From Bimastos eiseni (taxonomy: Eukaryota > Annelida > Clitellata > Crassiclitellata > Lumbricidae): 64,000 nucleotides of DNA. The notes beneath the pieces were generated by a model. That model had not been told where the DNA came from, ran no database searches, and saw nothing but the letters and a program-made list of their open reading frames with translations. Numbering within the stretch: position 1 is the stretch's first letter; each line of letters opens with the position of its first letter. The stretch spans positions 3,783,854 to 3,847,853 of the forward strand of contig OY365818.1 in NCBI GenBank assembly GCA_959347315.1, read 5' to 3'. The position numbers and the translations under genes are program-made. This document shows, piece after piece, positions 1-10,960 of the stretch.

Positions 1-190
1 CCACTCACTCACCCACTCGTTCACTCGGTTTGGCCAACGACGAAAGCATGGATACGTCCGGACCAATCACCAATCGCTCAGACGCTCTCCAAGCGGATAA
101 ATTGCACCGCATGCCATAAGAAATCATATTGCCAAGTAAATAGTTTCTTAAAGATTTAATAATTTATGATGATAATAAAGATAATAGCGA

Positions 191-399
191 TAATAAGGAC
201 GATGATGATGATGATGATGATGACGATGATGATAACGACGAGGACGACGGATGACGCTGATGCTGCTGCTGACGATGATGATGATGACGACGATGACGAC
301 GATGATGATGACGATGATAATAATGGTAACAATTTTTTACGAGGTACACAAATAATTAGATGGATGCTGTTCTGGGATGGCTAGTCTTCGCAAATAGTT

Positions 400-431
<32 letters not shown>

Positions 432-536
432 GTACTTATTATTATTACTATTATTATTATTATTATTGTTATTATTATTACTATTATTTTTATCATTATT
501 ACTATTATTATTATTGTTATTCTGATCATCATCAAC
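191..536. repeat. GAT/GAC and ATT trinucleotide microsatellites
   Basis: Two adjacent trinucleotide tracts: GATGAC-type at about 191-330 and ATT-type at about 400-525. Open frames across them read as runs of Asp, Met, Ile or Asn and are products of the repeat, not genes. Confidence 0.9.
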
Positions 537-1099
537 AGCAGCAACAGCATCGTCATCATTATCATGATCAGTAACGCGAACGAATGCCATTTCGTCTGAG
601 TATTCATAAGTGTAGACTATAGATAAGCTGAGGACAGTCAACGTGATGACATGCATTCGGTCAGCGTGAATGCGTATAATCATATAGCCTACGGAATATT
701 ACGGTTCCAATGGCAGACTGGGCAACTTTAATTATTCCTATGCAGAGTTCAAATAAACTGATTAGCCAAACTTCGAGACGTCAGCACAACAACTACCTTA
801 TCGCAATATTACAAAATGACAATCGCTATTGTCATTTGTACAATCGATTGCAATCCGGAATCCGGGCTTGGACATCTAATTCCAAAAAGGAGGACCGCTG
901 TTGCCGGAACTGAAGCGAAAGATGTTGATGAAGGAAATGGTTGACCATGTTCAGTGATATGGGCAATGGAGAACCTTATGTAACTATGAAGGTGAAAACA
1001 AGCGACAGCGGGAGTTGGAGAGAAAGGAAGAGGAGACAAGAACCGTCCATGTGACACGTCTGCTCATCGGCAGAGACTGAAGAAGAACAAGAAAGAAAC

Positions 1100-1755
1100 T
1101 AGCGAAGCTTACCTCACGGTGTACGATTGTTCGCTTGCAGTCGCATCTCCGCAATCCGTCGCAGTGTGCCGCTCAGCGCGCTAAGACACCCGATCGCGCC
1201 CTTATACCCTTTCCTACGGAAGCTAAGCTTAATGGTCTCCAACACTCAACGTAAGCCCGGCATTAATCCGGTAATAAATCGTACCTCACACCGTGTGATT
1301 GTTCTTTAAGCGCTCTCGTCGCTGTTTGACGCGCGCAACAGCAACAGCATCGCGTGCACAGTAGAGAACCAGCGCATTGTAGTCTGGCTGCCTGCCTCTG
1401 TGTAACGGCTCACAATAGACTGCATTCCGAGTCGAGCGAGGTGAATAACCCCTTCTGGCGACGAGACTTGCATTTAATAATGGCCGCCGACCCTCCTATT
1501 AGAGAGACCGTTCAGTAATTGCTGTTGCAGCTGAAAACGAAGCGACGACCGATCATAGAATCGTCTGCTTCGAGTCCATTTCCGATTTCGCGTTGGGCGA
1601 AATGGAGTTTCGAGCGCCTTTCCGTCGCAAACACGACGTTTCTCTTGCGTGTGTTTGCGATAGATCGTCTGCTTTGTCGTTGGCAGATGCAAGAACGCGA
1701 CCGAGCGGATTACCATCGACTTAGTCACGACCAGATCTCCGCGGCTTTCTCCTAA
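1100..1755. other. CpG-rich stretch, possible promoter or first exon
   Basis: This block is clearly richer in CpG than its surroundings, with clusters such as GATCGCGCC and GACGCGCGC. On the minus strand, the sequence ending CACCGTGAG is followed by GTAAGC, a good splice donor, near 1114. No convincing coding frame with a recognisable domain is present. It may be the 5' end of a gene running left out of the window, but this is inference only. The rest of 1-3560 holds simple repeats and no gene I can recognise. Confidence 0.25.
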
Positions 1756-1959
1756 TCTCCTCTCTATTCTCCCGTTTCTCCGCCTTCCTTCTCCCCTTCT
1801 GAGCTGCTGTATGTCTAGTCTTGTATTTGTCCTGCAGACCTGATTTGAGCTGGTTTATCAGGCGCTACTTTTTTTCGTGCTGAGGATTTCCGGAGATTTA
1901 TACGGCACACGCTCTTTTGTTTTTGACCATCGTCGCTCCGGTGATTGAGGACAATCCTC

Positions 1960-2059
1960 GGCTCAATCCAATCCTAGGCTCAATCCAATCCTAGGCTCAA
2001 TCCAATCCTAGGCTCAATCCAATCCTAGGCTCAATCCAATCCTAGGCTCAATCCAATCC
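1960..2059. repeat. 17-bp minisatellite, about six copies
   Basis: Nearly identical head-to-tail copies of the unit GCTCAATCCAATCCTAG. Noncoding. Confidence 0.95.
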
Positions 2060-2129
2060 TTCGGTCACCGCAACTTAGTTTACTCATGCGCTCTCAAATA
2101 AACCTAAAGAAATTCAGTAAAGCTTCTGA

Positions 2130-2876
2130 AATGCACGTATACATTCGTATGCTTGTATGTATATATACATGTGTGTATGCGTGTGTGCATGTAGGCGATG
2201 TATGTTTGTTTCTTTGTATGTAATACGAATGTATGTACTATGTATGTGTGTATGTATGCATGTATATATGTATGTGTAAGCACACATGCATGTATATGTA
2301 TGGATGCAATAATGTGTATCACAATGTATATGTACAAATCCAAACGTGCAGGTTATGAAGTCAACGTAGGCGTCCTTCCTTAAGAGCATGATAGAAATTC
2401 ATAACGGTTATCAACAGTGTCTGCAGAGTCCATGCGCTAAATCAACGTGGGCGCGTTTTAGAGTTGCTGCTGCAACGGGTGATAATGATGATTTGCGTCG
2501 TGGATTTTGATGGTCTGACAGCCTCTGTTCTTCTGCGATTATTTGCTTTAATAGGGAGAAATGATGATGACGACGACGACGACGATGATAAGGACGGGTC
2601 TCCTCTTTAGGTGATGGATCTCTCTTCTGTGTCTGCCTTTCTGTTTGTTTGTTTGTCTGTCTGTCTGGCTGTCTGTTTATCTGTGTGTCTGTCTCCGTTC
2701 TCTCAATTTTTCCCCAATCTCTATACCTATATCCCTGTCTCCGTTTCGGCTTTATCTCTCCCCAATTCTGTTTGTCTTTATCTCAGTGTGTCTGTCTTTA
2801 TCTGTCTCTTTGTTTGTCTGTCTATCTGTCTGTCCATGTCTATGTCTCTCTGTCTGTCAGTCTGTCTTACTTTCTT

Positions 2877-2911
<35 letters not shown>

Positions 2912-3125
2912 CTCCCTATCTCTGTCACCCCACCCCCGAACGCCCCACGCATCGAGCACCCCACCCATGTGCACCTAACCCTCGAATACCCCACCATCCA
3001 GCACCCAATCTCTCGAACACCATCCCTCGAACACCCAGCCGTCGAACGCCCCACCCTTATGCACCCAATCCTCGATCACCCTCCTCGAAAACCCCACCCC
3101 CGAACACCCCACCCCCACATCCTAT
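2130..3125. repeat. TATG, CTGT, CT and C-rich tandem repeats
   Basis: A composite low-complexity block: degenerate TATG/TGTA at about 2130-2345, CTGT at about 2640-2870, pure CT at about 2880-2910, then a degenerate C-rich minisatellite (CGAACACCCC-like) at about 2930-3120. Long frames here read as Ser/Leu/Cys or Pro/His repeats. Confidence 0.85.
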
Positions 3126-3643
3126 GAACATCAGGGAAGACCACGCATTCATTCCTTGTGGATAGTCTCCCGGTCCCTGAACGATTACCCACACCCAGCT
3201 GGGAGGCCTACTTGATCCAAGCGTCTAACCCGCGGCACGACAAGTTAAGCCAGTCCGAGCGACGGACTCGCTTACTCGATGACCATTGCAATCGAGTGGA
3301 AGTGGAGAAACCACTTTAGGAAATACATCTTCCTCATTCTCCTCCTAATACCATCCTCCACTCCCCTTCCTCCTTCTCTTCCTCCTGTTGCCATTCTCCC
3401 TCCATCTCTCCTCGTCTTGTTTCATTCTGTTGATAATCCCAAAATAACTTTCTCCGTTTACTTTTATCCGTCTCATCTTTCTTCCATTTCATTTCAGAGA
3501 TTTGAATCAATTGTTTCGTGACAGCACGGTCCGCACTCTCGCCACAAGTGTGCAACAAGCGTGGCACACTGTTCGCACTTTGGCAGTGCCAGTCTCAAAC
3601 CTGCGTAAAGAAGGAAGGCGACGCTAGCGATCTCCGTAATCAC

Positions 3644-5152
3644 CAGTGGCGTAGGCAGGATTTCCCCAAAAGAGTGTTAGTGTCGGCACTTTTTGGGTAG
3701 TCATTTTCCCCATTAGATCTACAATAAATTAGGGGCTCAATGAGCAAGAATTTTTTATTTTAGCCTCTTTTACATTGCGATAGTTTTGTGTGATATTACA
3801 ATATATAAATACTTTTTATTAAAATCTGCGAAGGAGCATAGCTAGTGATTATAACAATGGACACAAAAATAACAAACATATACTCAAGCTCTAAATTTGA
3901 TGTAACTATAAAATAGTTCTGCCTATGCAAGTCAGTCTCAGATTTTCTTTTCTTAGCATCACAGTAGGCTACTATACTAAGCTTCTTCTGGTCATCGGTA
4001 GAAGTTAAGTTTTCTTGTCATTATCTTATCTACTCATTGCTCATAATCATAATGAAGCCAAGCAAGTCTTAACTTGCTTTGCTTCACAGAACGAAATCTA
4101 ATCATCGCTTCCTTAATAGTTCACTGATTATTTCCTCGGTTGTTGGAGTCATTTCACGGTGAACATGTAGAGGAGCCAATCAATTCAGCCTAGTTTTGCT
4201 TGTCGAGTTCCTGAGATATGTTTTCAGACGGTGAAGTGTTGAGAAAGAACGCTCACTGGTACCGATGGAAACAGGCATTGTAATGTTGCCAAGATTTGCA
4301 GCAAGTTTGTAATATTTCGATGAACTGTTGGATGACACAAATGCATTGCGTCCAAAGCATTTTTTTGGCACACTACCCGATTCTTTGCGTGAAAGACGAC
4401 GGTACCACAGCCTTAGTTCTGCCACTAATGAATCCCAATACGTTGAGCCATTGCTTATGGAATGATCGCTTAGCTTTGTTTAGTGCTATTCTTGCCCCAA
4501 CATCTTATAGCAAGAGATAACAATGTTTAGTTAAACTTACCACAACACCTTCCAGCGAGAGATAATCTGCTTACTAATTTTATCGATCCACTATATAATG
4601 CAGCAATTTCATTTATAATTTATATTCAATTAGTTTAAACTTCTGAACACTCAAATTGGTATAATGCGTCCAATGATCATGTTTACGGAAGAACTGACCT
4701 ATATACATAAGTCTCTTTTTTCTCTTTCTTTCTCTCTCTCTATATATATACATTAGTTAAACACACACACGAACACCCATTTTATATAGTTATATAAATA
4801 GCACACATAGAGCCTATGACAGCTCTCTTATATCCCTGTCCTATATCCGAAAATAATTGAAGGATTCATTGCGCTTGTCACATTATAGGCTAAGTTCTGC
4901 TTCATTTACACCCTGCCAGAGTGACCATGGTATACGGTATCGGGTATACATCAAATCCATGCCACAGCTGTTGCCTCCGTGGAATCGGCGGGTATGCTGC
5001 ACTCAGTGTACTGTGAGTGTCTGTTAGTACGTGTGCGAGGGGCACGATCCTAAAATTATCCCAACTTATTATGTAAGTTGTTGCTAAAAAATATTTTCAG
5101 CTATGCCAATGGGGGATTTAACCCCCCAAATCCCCCCTTGCCTACGCCACTG
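3644..5152. mobile_element. Degraded hAT-family DNA transposon
   Basis: The 1509-bp element begins CAGTGGCGTAGGCA and ends with the inverse of the same 14 bases. It is flanked by a perfect 8-bp direct repeat GTAATCAC (3636-3643 and 5153-5160), the target-site duplication length typical of hAT elements. Inside, on the minus strand, is a decayed piece of hAT transposase. At 1.5 kb it is shorter than an autonomous hAT element, so it is internally deleted. It sits inside a family A repeat, so that copy is older. Confidence 0.92.
4106..4467 (-). pseudogene. hAT transposase C-terminal (dimerisation) remnant
   Basis: Reading the minus strand, the frame contains YYKLAANLG, then the signature SERSFSTLHRLKTYLRN, the hallmark of the hAT C-terminal dimerisation region. 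It continues STSKTRLN, an in-frame TGA, then LAPLHVHREMTPTTEE to a natural-looking stop near 4106. In intact relatives a Gly codon usually stands where the TGA is, so a point mutation inactivated it. The N-terminal zinc finger and catalytic RNase H-like core are absent. It lies inside the element with inverted ends at 3644-5152. Confidence 0.85.
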
Positions 5153-5216
5153 GTAATCACACATGTCGTTAAACCGAAACAACTATTAATATAATCTTGA
5201 AAACTCCACAACTGCC

Positions 5217-5312
5217 TACACTCTGGTAGTGCCAGTCCCAAGCCTGAACAAAGGAAGAAGGCGACGCTAATGATCTTTGTTATCACACACTGTGTCGCTA
5301 AACTGAAATTAG
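5217..5312 (+). repeat. Family A dispersed repeat, full copy
   Basis: Runs from CTACACTCTGGTAGTGCC through CAGTCCCAAGCCTGAA to TGTGTCGCTAAACTGAA. It lies about 30 bp beyond the end of the split copy, so two family A copies stood nearly adjacent before the hAT insertion. Confidence 0.85.
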
Positions 5313-5444
5313 TACCACAAAACAGGCGGAGCTGCGTGGTGTAGAATCCTACCACATCAATTCGCTGATATATGCGCATGCTGAGGCAAAACGGTCGCTA
5401 GAAACACGCTCATATTTATTTCCTACGTATCCTTTTCTAATCCG

Positions 5445-6325
5445 CTAGATTTTCCCCCTCCTACTCCTGCTACTCATTCTCCTCGTCTTCTTCCTCCTGC
5501 TTCCCCACCTCCGGTTCCTCATCCTCCTTCGCTACCTTCACTAGTCCTCGCCCCTCCTTCCCCTCCGTCTGCTCCCCCTCCTCCTGCCCCTCCACCTCCT
5601 TCTCTTCCTCGTCCTCTTTCTCCTCCTCCTCTTCCTCCACCCCTCCTCCTCAACATCCTCCACGTCCTCCTTCTCACTTTCCTTTTCCCGGTACCCAACC
5701 CCATCTGCTTCCTCTGTCTTCTGCTTCTCCATCATCTCCTCCTCCTTCTCCTCTTCCTCAATCACCACCTCCTCCTGCCTCCTCCATCACCTGCTCCCCT
5801 CCTCTTCCTCTTTTGTTACCCATATAAGGTCGTCAGTGCGCCCTCTATATAGCGCCACGGGAAACAATTACGCAAATAGCAACATCGCTCACTCCTGTAC
5901 AAACACGACGTCCTCATGACGTCATATATACAAAGTATGTATATATATATACATATAAAAAACATATACCCATATTATATGTACATGTTCATATATATTT
6001 TATATTATATTGTACATAAATATATATATATATATTCATAATATAGAAATAATTGAATTCGCCATCTCATCCACGTAGTGCGGTAGTTATGTATCGAAGA
6101 GTAGCGTGCGTGTTTGCGTGCGTTCAAGATGTCGTCGTTTGTCGGTAGATGGCCGACACAAAAAAATATCGGATGAAAGTGTCGTCGGGTTGAAAAGAGA
6201 GAAAGGGAAGGAAGAGGGAAAAGGATACAGACAAACAGACAGACAGACCGACAGACAGACAGATAGAGAGACAGAGAGATAGAGACCGACAGAGACAGAC
6301 AGACAGACACACAGAGACGACCACG
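5445..6325. repeat. Pyrimidine-rich, TA and GACA tracts
   Basis: Three simple-sequence tracts: an almost pure pyrimidine (CCT/CTC) tract at 5445-5815, a TATA-rich tract at 5930-6055, and a purine-rich GACA/GAGA tract at 6180-6320. The remainder of 5313-7100 shows no gene apart from the 3' untranslated region of the RING gene. Confidence 0.85.
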
Positions 6326-6751
6326 ACGTCGGATAAGCCATGACACATTGTACGTTATATTACGCTATGAGGAAATCTAATTTCGTTAATAGAAGATTCC
6401 AGATTTTAGACGGACAGACACGCAGACAGGGTTAGAGGCGCAGCTTTGGGATGCTGAGGGGTGCTTGAGCAATCCAATTCATACCAGTTTTTCTTTTTTG
6501 AATTAGGCGGGGTAGGGGTACTGTACAATATGAGCTGCCAAGAGAAAAATGTTCTGGTTGCATCCCTGGACAGGGTCTGGTCGAGCGGTAAAGAGTAGTT
6601 CAGTTAAAGAAAATGTCAACCGTAGGCCTATAGAGAAGATAAAAGACAGAGTCCAAACATGTACGCACGCACCCATAACCATGGTAACTTAACCAGTTTT
6701 CCTGGTGATCGCTAAAGCATATAAGATGATCAAAAGTCCACAGTGATCTAA

Positions 6752-6757
6752 TTTATT
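6752..6757 (-). promoter_or_regulatory. Possible polyadenylation signal of RING gene
   Basis: AATAAA on the minus strand about 350 nt past the stop codon of the RING/coiled-coil gene. The position is reasonable; use is inferred. Confidence 0.35.
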
Positions 6758-7108
6758 GATAAATCAATTCTAGGCTAGAAAATTTAAAAATAAAGTAATA
6801 CGGTTTAATATTTTTATACTCATTGAAGGAAATCGTACCAATGAAGGAAATAAAGTGATGAAAAACATTTTTAAATGACTGGAGCTTCAAGATCACCCTT
6901 AGAAGAGTGAGTCGAGAATAGAGCAACGATAAAGTATTGATGTGCATAATAAAAGATGGAACGTTTATACTATCTTAAACTGGGAGGAAATATAAGTCGA
7001 CTGAAAGTAAAAACAGAAGATGTATCTTCGACAGTAGTAAAAGTTGAATTCACGAGGAGAGTTCGCACAGAGACCAAAATTTGAACTGGAATCCAATGAA
7101 GTATTGGC

Positions 7109-10090
7109 CTAAGAAGAAATATCTTCATTAAAGCTGGAGTTTGGATCATAATCGGAATTGGAACCCGACGATGTAATGTCCGCAGAAAGAACGCCTTCCT
7201 CAGCACTGGTAGAGGTATCAGAATCTGGACAGGAATCCCACGAAGTGCTTGTCTCATAAAAATCATCATCTTCATCATCATTGGCGTAGTTATTAGAAGT
7301 TGGACTGAAATAAGTAAAACTACCGGGTTCATCAACTCCGAAGCGAATATTGGATAGAGGATCTGAGGCCCTATGGGAAGTGTGAGAAGAATTTGAACGA
7401 GCAGGCAGGTATCCGCTAGCTGAACAAGACGAATTCGTGTTTATGTCATTGCAGATTTGATTGCGTAGGGGTGAATCAAGATCGCCCATGACTTGACCAT
7501 CGAAAGGCAAATTCTGGTTTCCTCCAGCGTCGGAAACTACAAGAAAAGATCAACAGGAACTGGGAGTATTCGTATGTAGAGGCATCTCACACCCGTGCAA
7601 TTTGAAGAGTTTTGCGTGCGAATACCCACCAGACTGACTAGAATAGAACGTAACACAGAAACGAAGATCGCAGCACGAAACTCTTTTACGACTATGGTGG
7701 CGTTATAGTTACAGTTTAACGACACTGTGTGATAACAACGATGATTATTAGCGTCGCTCTCCTCCTTTATCCAGGCTTGGGACTGACACTGTCAGAGTGC
7801 AACAGTTTGTGCTATTATCAAGCATTTGATTAAGCGCCACTATCAAATGATCAAGCATAAATTAATGCTGCTATGCAATTGTGGGCATATCATTTACCCA
7901 AGGTAACCGTATTGGTAACAACGGCAACCGTTCTAAGGGGAGGGGAGGGGAGGATCGAAACCGCACCCTTTGCATTACAGGGCGTAATTAATGAATGAAT
8001 GAATGAATGAAGCGTATGCACTAATTAAGTTAACTGATTAGCCGATTATTTTGAGTTTTGCTTTTTGAACACTTAAGTAGGATATAAATGGTTTTCGATT
8101 ACTATTTAATTGCTAGCTCGTATACCGTCGTATCTTGCCCTTTTCCTATCTGGTCCTGCTGTTCCATCGGTTGAATATCTTCGATTCAAGAGATTATCGT
8201 CAGAAGAGTCTGCGAAGTAGAAATGAACAGCAATTCAATGAACAGGAAAGTTAATACTTGACTTTCCATATACTGTTGCCCAGTCCTCTTAATTCCACTC
8301 GTGTTCTGGCAGTGCCAGTCCGATGCTCAGAGAAAGGAGGAGGGCGACGCTGAGCATCATTGCTCTAACAGTGTTGCTAAATATATCAACTACACGTAAG
8401 TACTAACCAACCAATCTCATCAACATAATAATGAACTTATAGCGCCTCCGAGAAGCTATCTGAGATAATAGTAAGAATTGTGCCACGTAGAGGAACGAAC
8501 AATTGAACGAACAATTCTTCTGAAGAAACTATTGTCATAAATTGACACCATTTAGTATTTAAACTATAAGAAAGCAAAATTGCAAGTTCCAGTGATTGAA
8601 ATCAGGGGCGTCAATCCCCCCTGAGTTATGAAGGCAAACCCCCGGTCCCCAGTGTTAGGAACGAAAGATATTTCCCCTCCCCCAAGACTAAAAAATTATC
8701 CCCGCTACCTGAAATTGGAGGCCCAGAATCCCCCCTATGTGGACGCCTCTGATTGAAATGCTTCTCTTCATAGTGATTTATATAGAGTTAGCTGATTACG
8801 ATATGCTAGTTTGATTAAACAATAACAAATTTAGAATATCTGATCGCTGGATTAGACTGAATCAGGAGATGATGAGGGCCATATAATCATAACCTCATTC
8901 ACCCAAATTACGAACGAAACTATAGGAAGATCACTCCACCATGGCTAAGTCAGCGATCGCTCAAGGGACTGCACTTCTTCTTCTACTCTGACATTTACAG
9001 TCTTCATTGTTATTTACCTTCTCCTATTAATCAGCCATTAACCTGCTTACCTTATTCAGACATTAACCTTTTCTCTAACTCGGTCATTTACTGTCTTCTC
9101 TTACTTGGTTATTTACCGTCTTCTCTTACTCAGTCATTTACCCTTTCATCTTACTTCTAAGTCATTTTCCTTATTCTTTTACTCGGTCATTTACCTTCAT
9201 CTCTTACTCTGTCATTTACCTTCTTCTCTTACTCAGACATTAACCGCATTCTCTACCCGGTCATTTACCCATTACTCTTACTCAGTACTCAGTAGGTCTA
9301 ATTTACCTTGGCCGTTTCCTGCGGGCATGTTAAGCAGCCTGCAGCTCAGAACGCTGTCTAGGACCATCTGATCGAGCAGCTTCTGCTGTATGTCAAATTC
9401 ACGACAGATCCTGGGTTCATGGTATTCCTCCAACTCTTGCCGTCTCTTATCCAGCATATCCAGTGACCGAGTCACTTCAGGCGCAGTTCCCTTTTGCGCC
9501 AGCTCCAGACAGTAGTGCTTGTAGCTCGCAAGATTTGCCAGATGCCCATCCAGCTCGAATCGTTCCTCTTTGAGTGTCGCCATCTTCATCTCCTTCTGAT
9601 TAGTCAGGTCGTCCAGGAGAAAGTTCAAATCTTCGATCTTCTTGATGATGGCCTCCTTCAACGTTTCGTGCTTGTCCAGAACGTTACTTATCACCTTCGC
9701 TCTCACCTGCAGGCATTTGATCATGTCTGTCTCAAGACGCGAAGCTATCTCGGCGTTCCGTCTCAGCTCCCTTCTATCACTGCTTTCCTGGCCCTCCTGG
9801 CCGTTGCTCCCTTGAGCCCTTGCGTTGCTGCCGATCTCGAGCATTCGAGAGACCAACGGGTTCCCCGGAAAGGCGGCGATTCCGTACGCCGGAATGGTAA
9901 ACTTCTGGTTACACAGCGGACACGGTACCCTGTCGCCGGGAAGCTTATGTCGTGCGAGATGTTGCAGGCATTTCAGGCAGAAGATGTGGATGCATGGCAG
10001 CGTCCTAGGGTCCCTGAACGTGTCGAAGCAGACACAACATTCGGTTACGGAATTCCATTCGTCCATCACCCGCTCGTTTGGAGTCGTCAT
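7109..10090 (-). CDS. RING-finger coiled-coil protein, TRIM-like without B-box
   Basis: Probable E3 ubiquitin ligase of 403 residues in two coding exons: 10090-9307 and 7536-7109. The donor CCAAG|GTAAAT and acceptor TTTTCTTGTAG|TTTCC are good, and the join (phase 1, new Val codon) keeps frame for exactly 404 codons. A C3HC4 RING occupies residues 18-60 (C18, C21, C33, H35, C38, C41, C57, C60). The motif FPGNPLVSRMLEI after the RING is typical of TRIM proteins. Residues about 100-245 are charged and heptad-like (coiled coil). No B-box is present. Exon 2 adds an acidic Ser/Asn/Asp-rich tail of about 140 residues, probably disordered. The ATG lies three bases after a good acceptor (TTCTTCTATAG|GTG), so an upstream noncoding exon is likely. 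The family is sure; the exact substrate and orthologue are unknown. Confidence 0.85.
7708..7803 (-). repeat. Family A dispersed repeat, inverted copy
   Basis: Reverse complement of the family core: GCGTCGCTCTCCTCCTTTAT then CCAGGCTTGGGACTG. It lies in the intron of the RING gene. Confidence 0.85.
8297..8385 (+). repeat. Family A dispersed repeat
   Basis: Contains TTCTGGCAGTGCCAGTCC and AAGGAGGAGGGCGACGCT. The middle (CCAAGCCTGG) has diverged to GATGCTCAG. Confidence 0.75.
8603..8751. mobile_element. 149-bp hAT-type MITE
   Basis: Ends CAGGGGCGTCAATCCCC and the inverse of CAGAGGCGTCCACATAGG form imperfect terminal inverted repeats. A perfect 8-bp direct repeat ATTGAAAT flanks it (8595-8602 and 8752-8759). 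It has no coding capacity. Related copies are at 10124-10275 and, inverted, at 30058-30205. Confidence 0.88.
9055..9295. repeat. Minisatellite in RING-gene intron
   Basis: About ten degenerate copies of a 20-25 bp unit built on CTCGGTCATTTACCTTCT. It ends within a dozen bases of the coding exon boundary at 9307, on the donor side of the intron. Confidence 0.85.
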
Positions 10091-10123
10091 CACCTATAGA
10101 AGAATAAAATTGAAAAATCACCT

Positions 10124-10275
10124 CAGGAGCGTCAATCCCCGCTGAGTGGTGTAGGCAAACTCCTCGGTCCCAAGTGCCAGGAAGACAAGACATTCCCCAA
10201 AGACTAAAAAATTATCCCCTCTACCTCAAATTGGAGGCGTTTGCCTCCGGACCCCTCCCCTATCTGGACTCCTCT
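10124..10275. mobile_element. hAT-type MITE, second copy
   Basis: Same family as the element at 8603: begins CAGGAGCGTCAATCCCC, ends CTGGACTCCTCTG, and shares the interior GACTAAAAAATTATCCCC. The flanking 8-mers (AATCACCT and AATAACCG) no longer match well. It lies just upstream of the RING gene start codon, in the probable 5' intron. Confidence 0.75.
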
Positions 10276-10419
10276 GAATAACCGGTTAATGATTTCGCTT
10301 GAATAGCATAATTATATGCACTTATCTGTTTCCATATAGCTAGCTAAGTTAATGAATGGCTTTCAATCTGAATTGTCTTGTTATATCGACCGCCCCTCGC
10401 TGTATTCCATGAAAAGAGC

Positions 10420-10530
10420 AGCCCGGCTAACGGGACCCTCAGTCCCTTTTGGACCTTTTTTTCTTCCCTATTGTTTCCATGCGCCTCTGTTAATTATCAA
10501 CACATGCATTTTACTCATATTTTTTCCATA
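10420..10530 (+). repeat. Family C repeat, partial
   Basis: GGCTAACGGGACCCTCAGTC and the following T-rich part match the 3' region of the elements at 26240-26500 and 36040-36262. Confidence 0.55.
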
Positions 10531-10589
10531 AGGATTAATAAAAACTTTGAAAAAAATTTATTGAAAAGAACAGAGTAGATGCTCTTCAA

Positions 10590-10960
10590 ATGCTTAGGAC
10601 TCAAGTACAAATACCCGTGGTCTCATGCACATGTACAAATACTTTGGCATCAAGTACAAGTACCAATACTTTGACCACAAGTACTCTGGTCTGAAATGCA
10701 AGCGCAAGTACTTTGGTCCTGAGTGCAAGTACTCTGGTCTCAAGCATAAGTACATGTATGAGCAGAAGTAGTATGGTCTCAGGTGTGTGTATAAGTACAC
10801 GCACTTCGGTATCAAATGCAAATACCAGTACTTTGGTCCCACATACAAGTAAAAGTATTTTGGTCTCAAGTAAAAGTATTTTGATCTCAAGTAGGCCCCC
10901 CGATAGAAGTACTTTGGAATCGGGCCTAAGTACGAGTACTAATACTTAGGTTACAATACT
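10590..10960. repeat. Degenerate AAGTACTTTGGTCTC minisatellite
   Basis: A diverged array of 24-36 bp units around AAGTACTTTGGTCTCAAGTA. No gene. Confidence 0.85.

Larger units (their letters stand above)
3573..5185 (+). repeat. Family A dispersed repeat, split by a hAT insertion
   Basis: A copy of the most frequent dispersed repeat in the window, with core GCCAGTCCCAAGCCTGGAT, then a purine-rich AGGAGG stretch and GGGCGACGCTAATGAT. It is interrupted at 3644-5152 by a hAT element. Removing the insert and one target copy rejoins the family consensus through GTAATCACACATGTCGTT. A second copy follows at 5217-5312. Confidence 0.85.

Noticed and set aside
2611..3165. 184-codon frame rich in Cys, Leu, Ser and Pro with a signal-like start
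   Set aside because: It spans CTGT, CT and C-rich repeats, with overlapping open frames in all phases.
9494..10145. Plus-strand frames opposite the RING exon
   Set aside because: Shadow frames of the minus-strand RING/coiled-coil exon, with no domain of their own.
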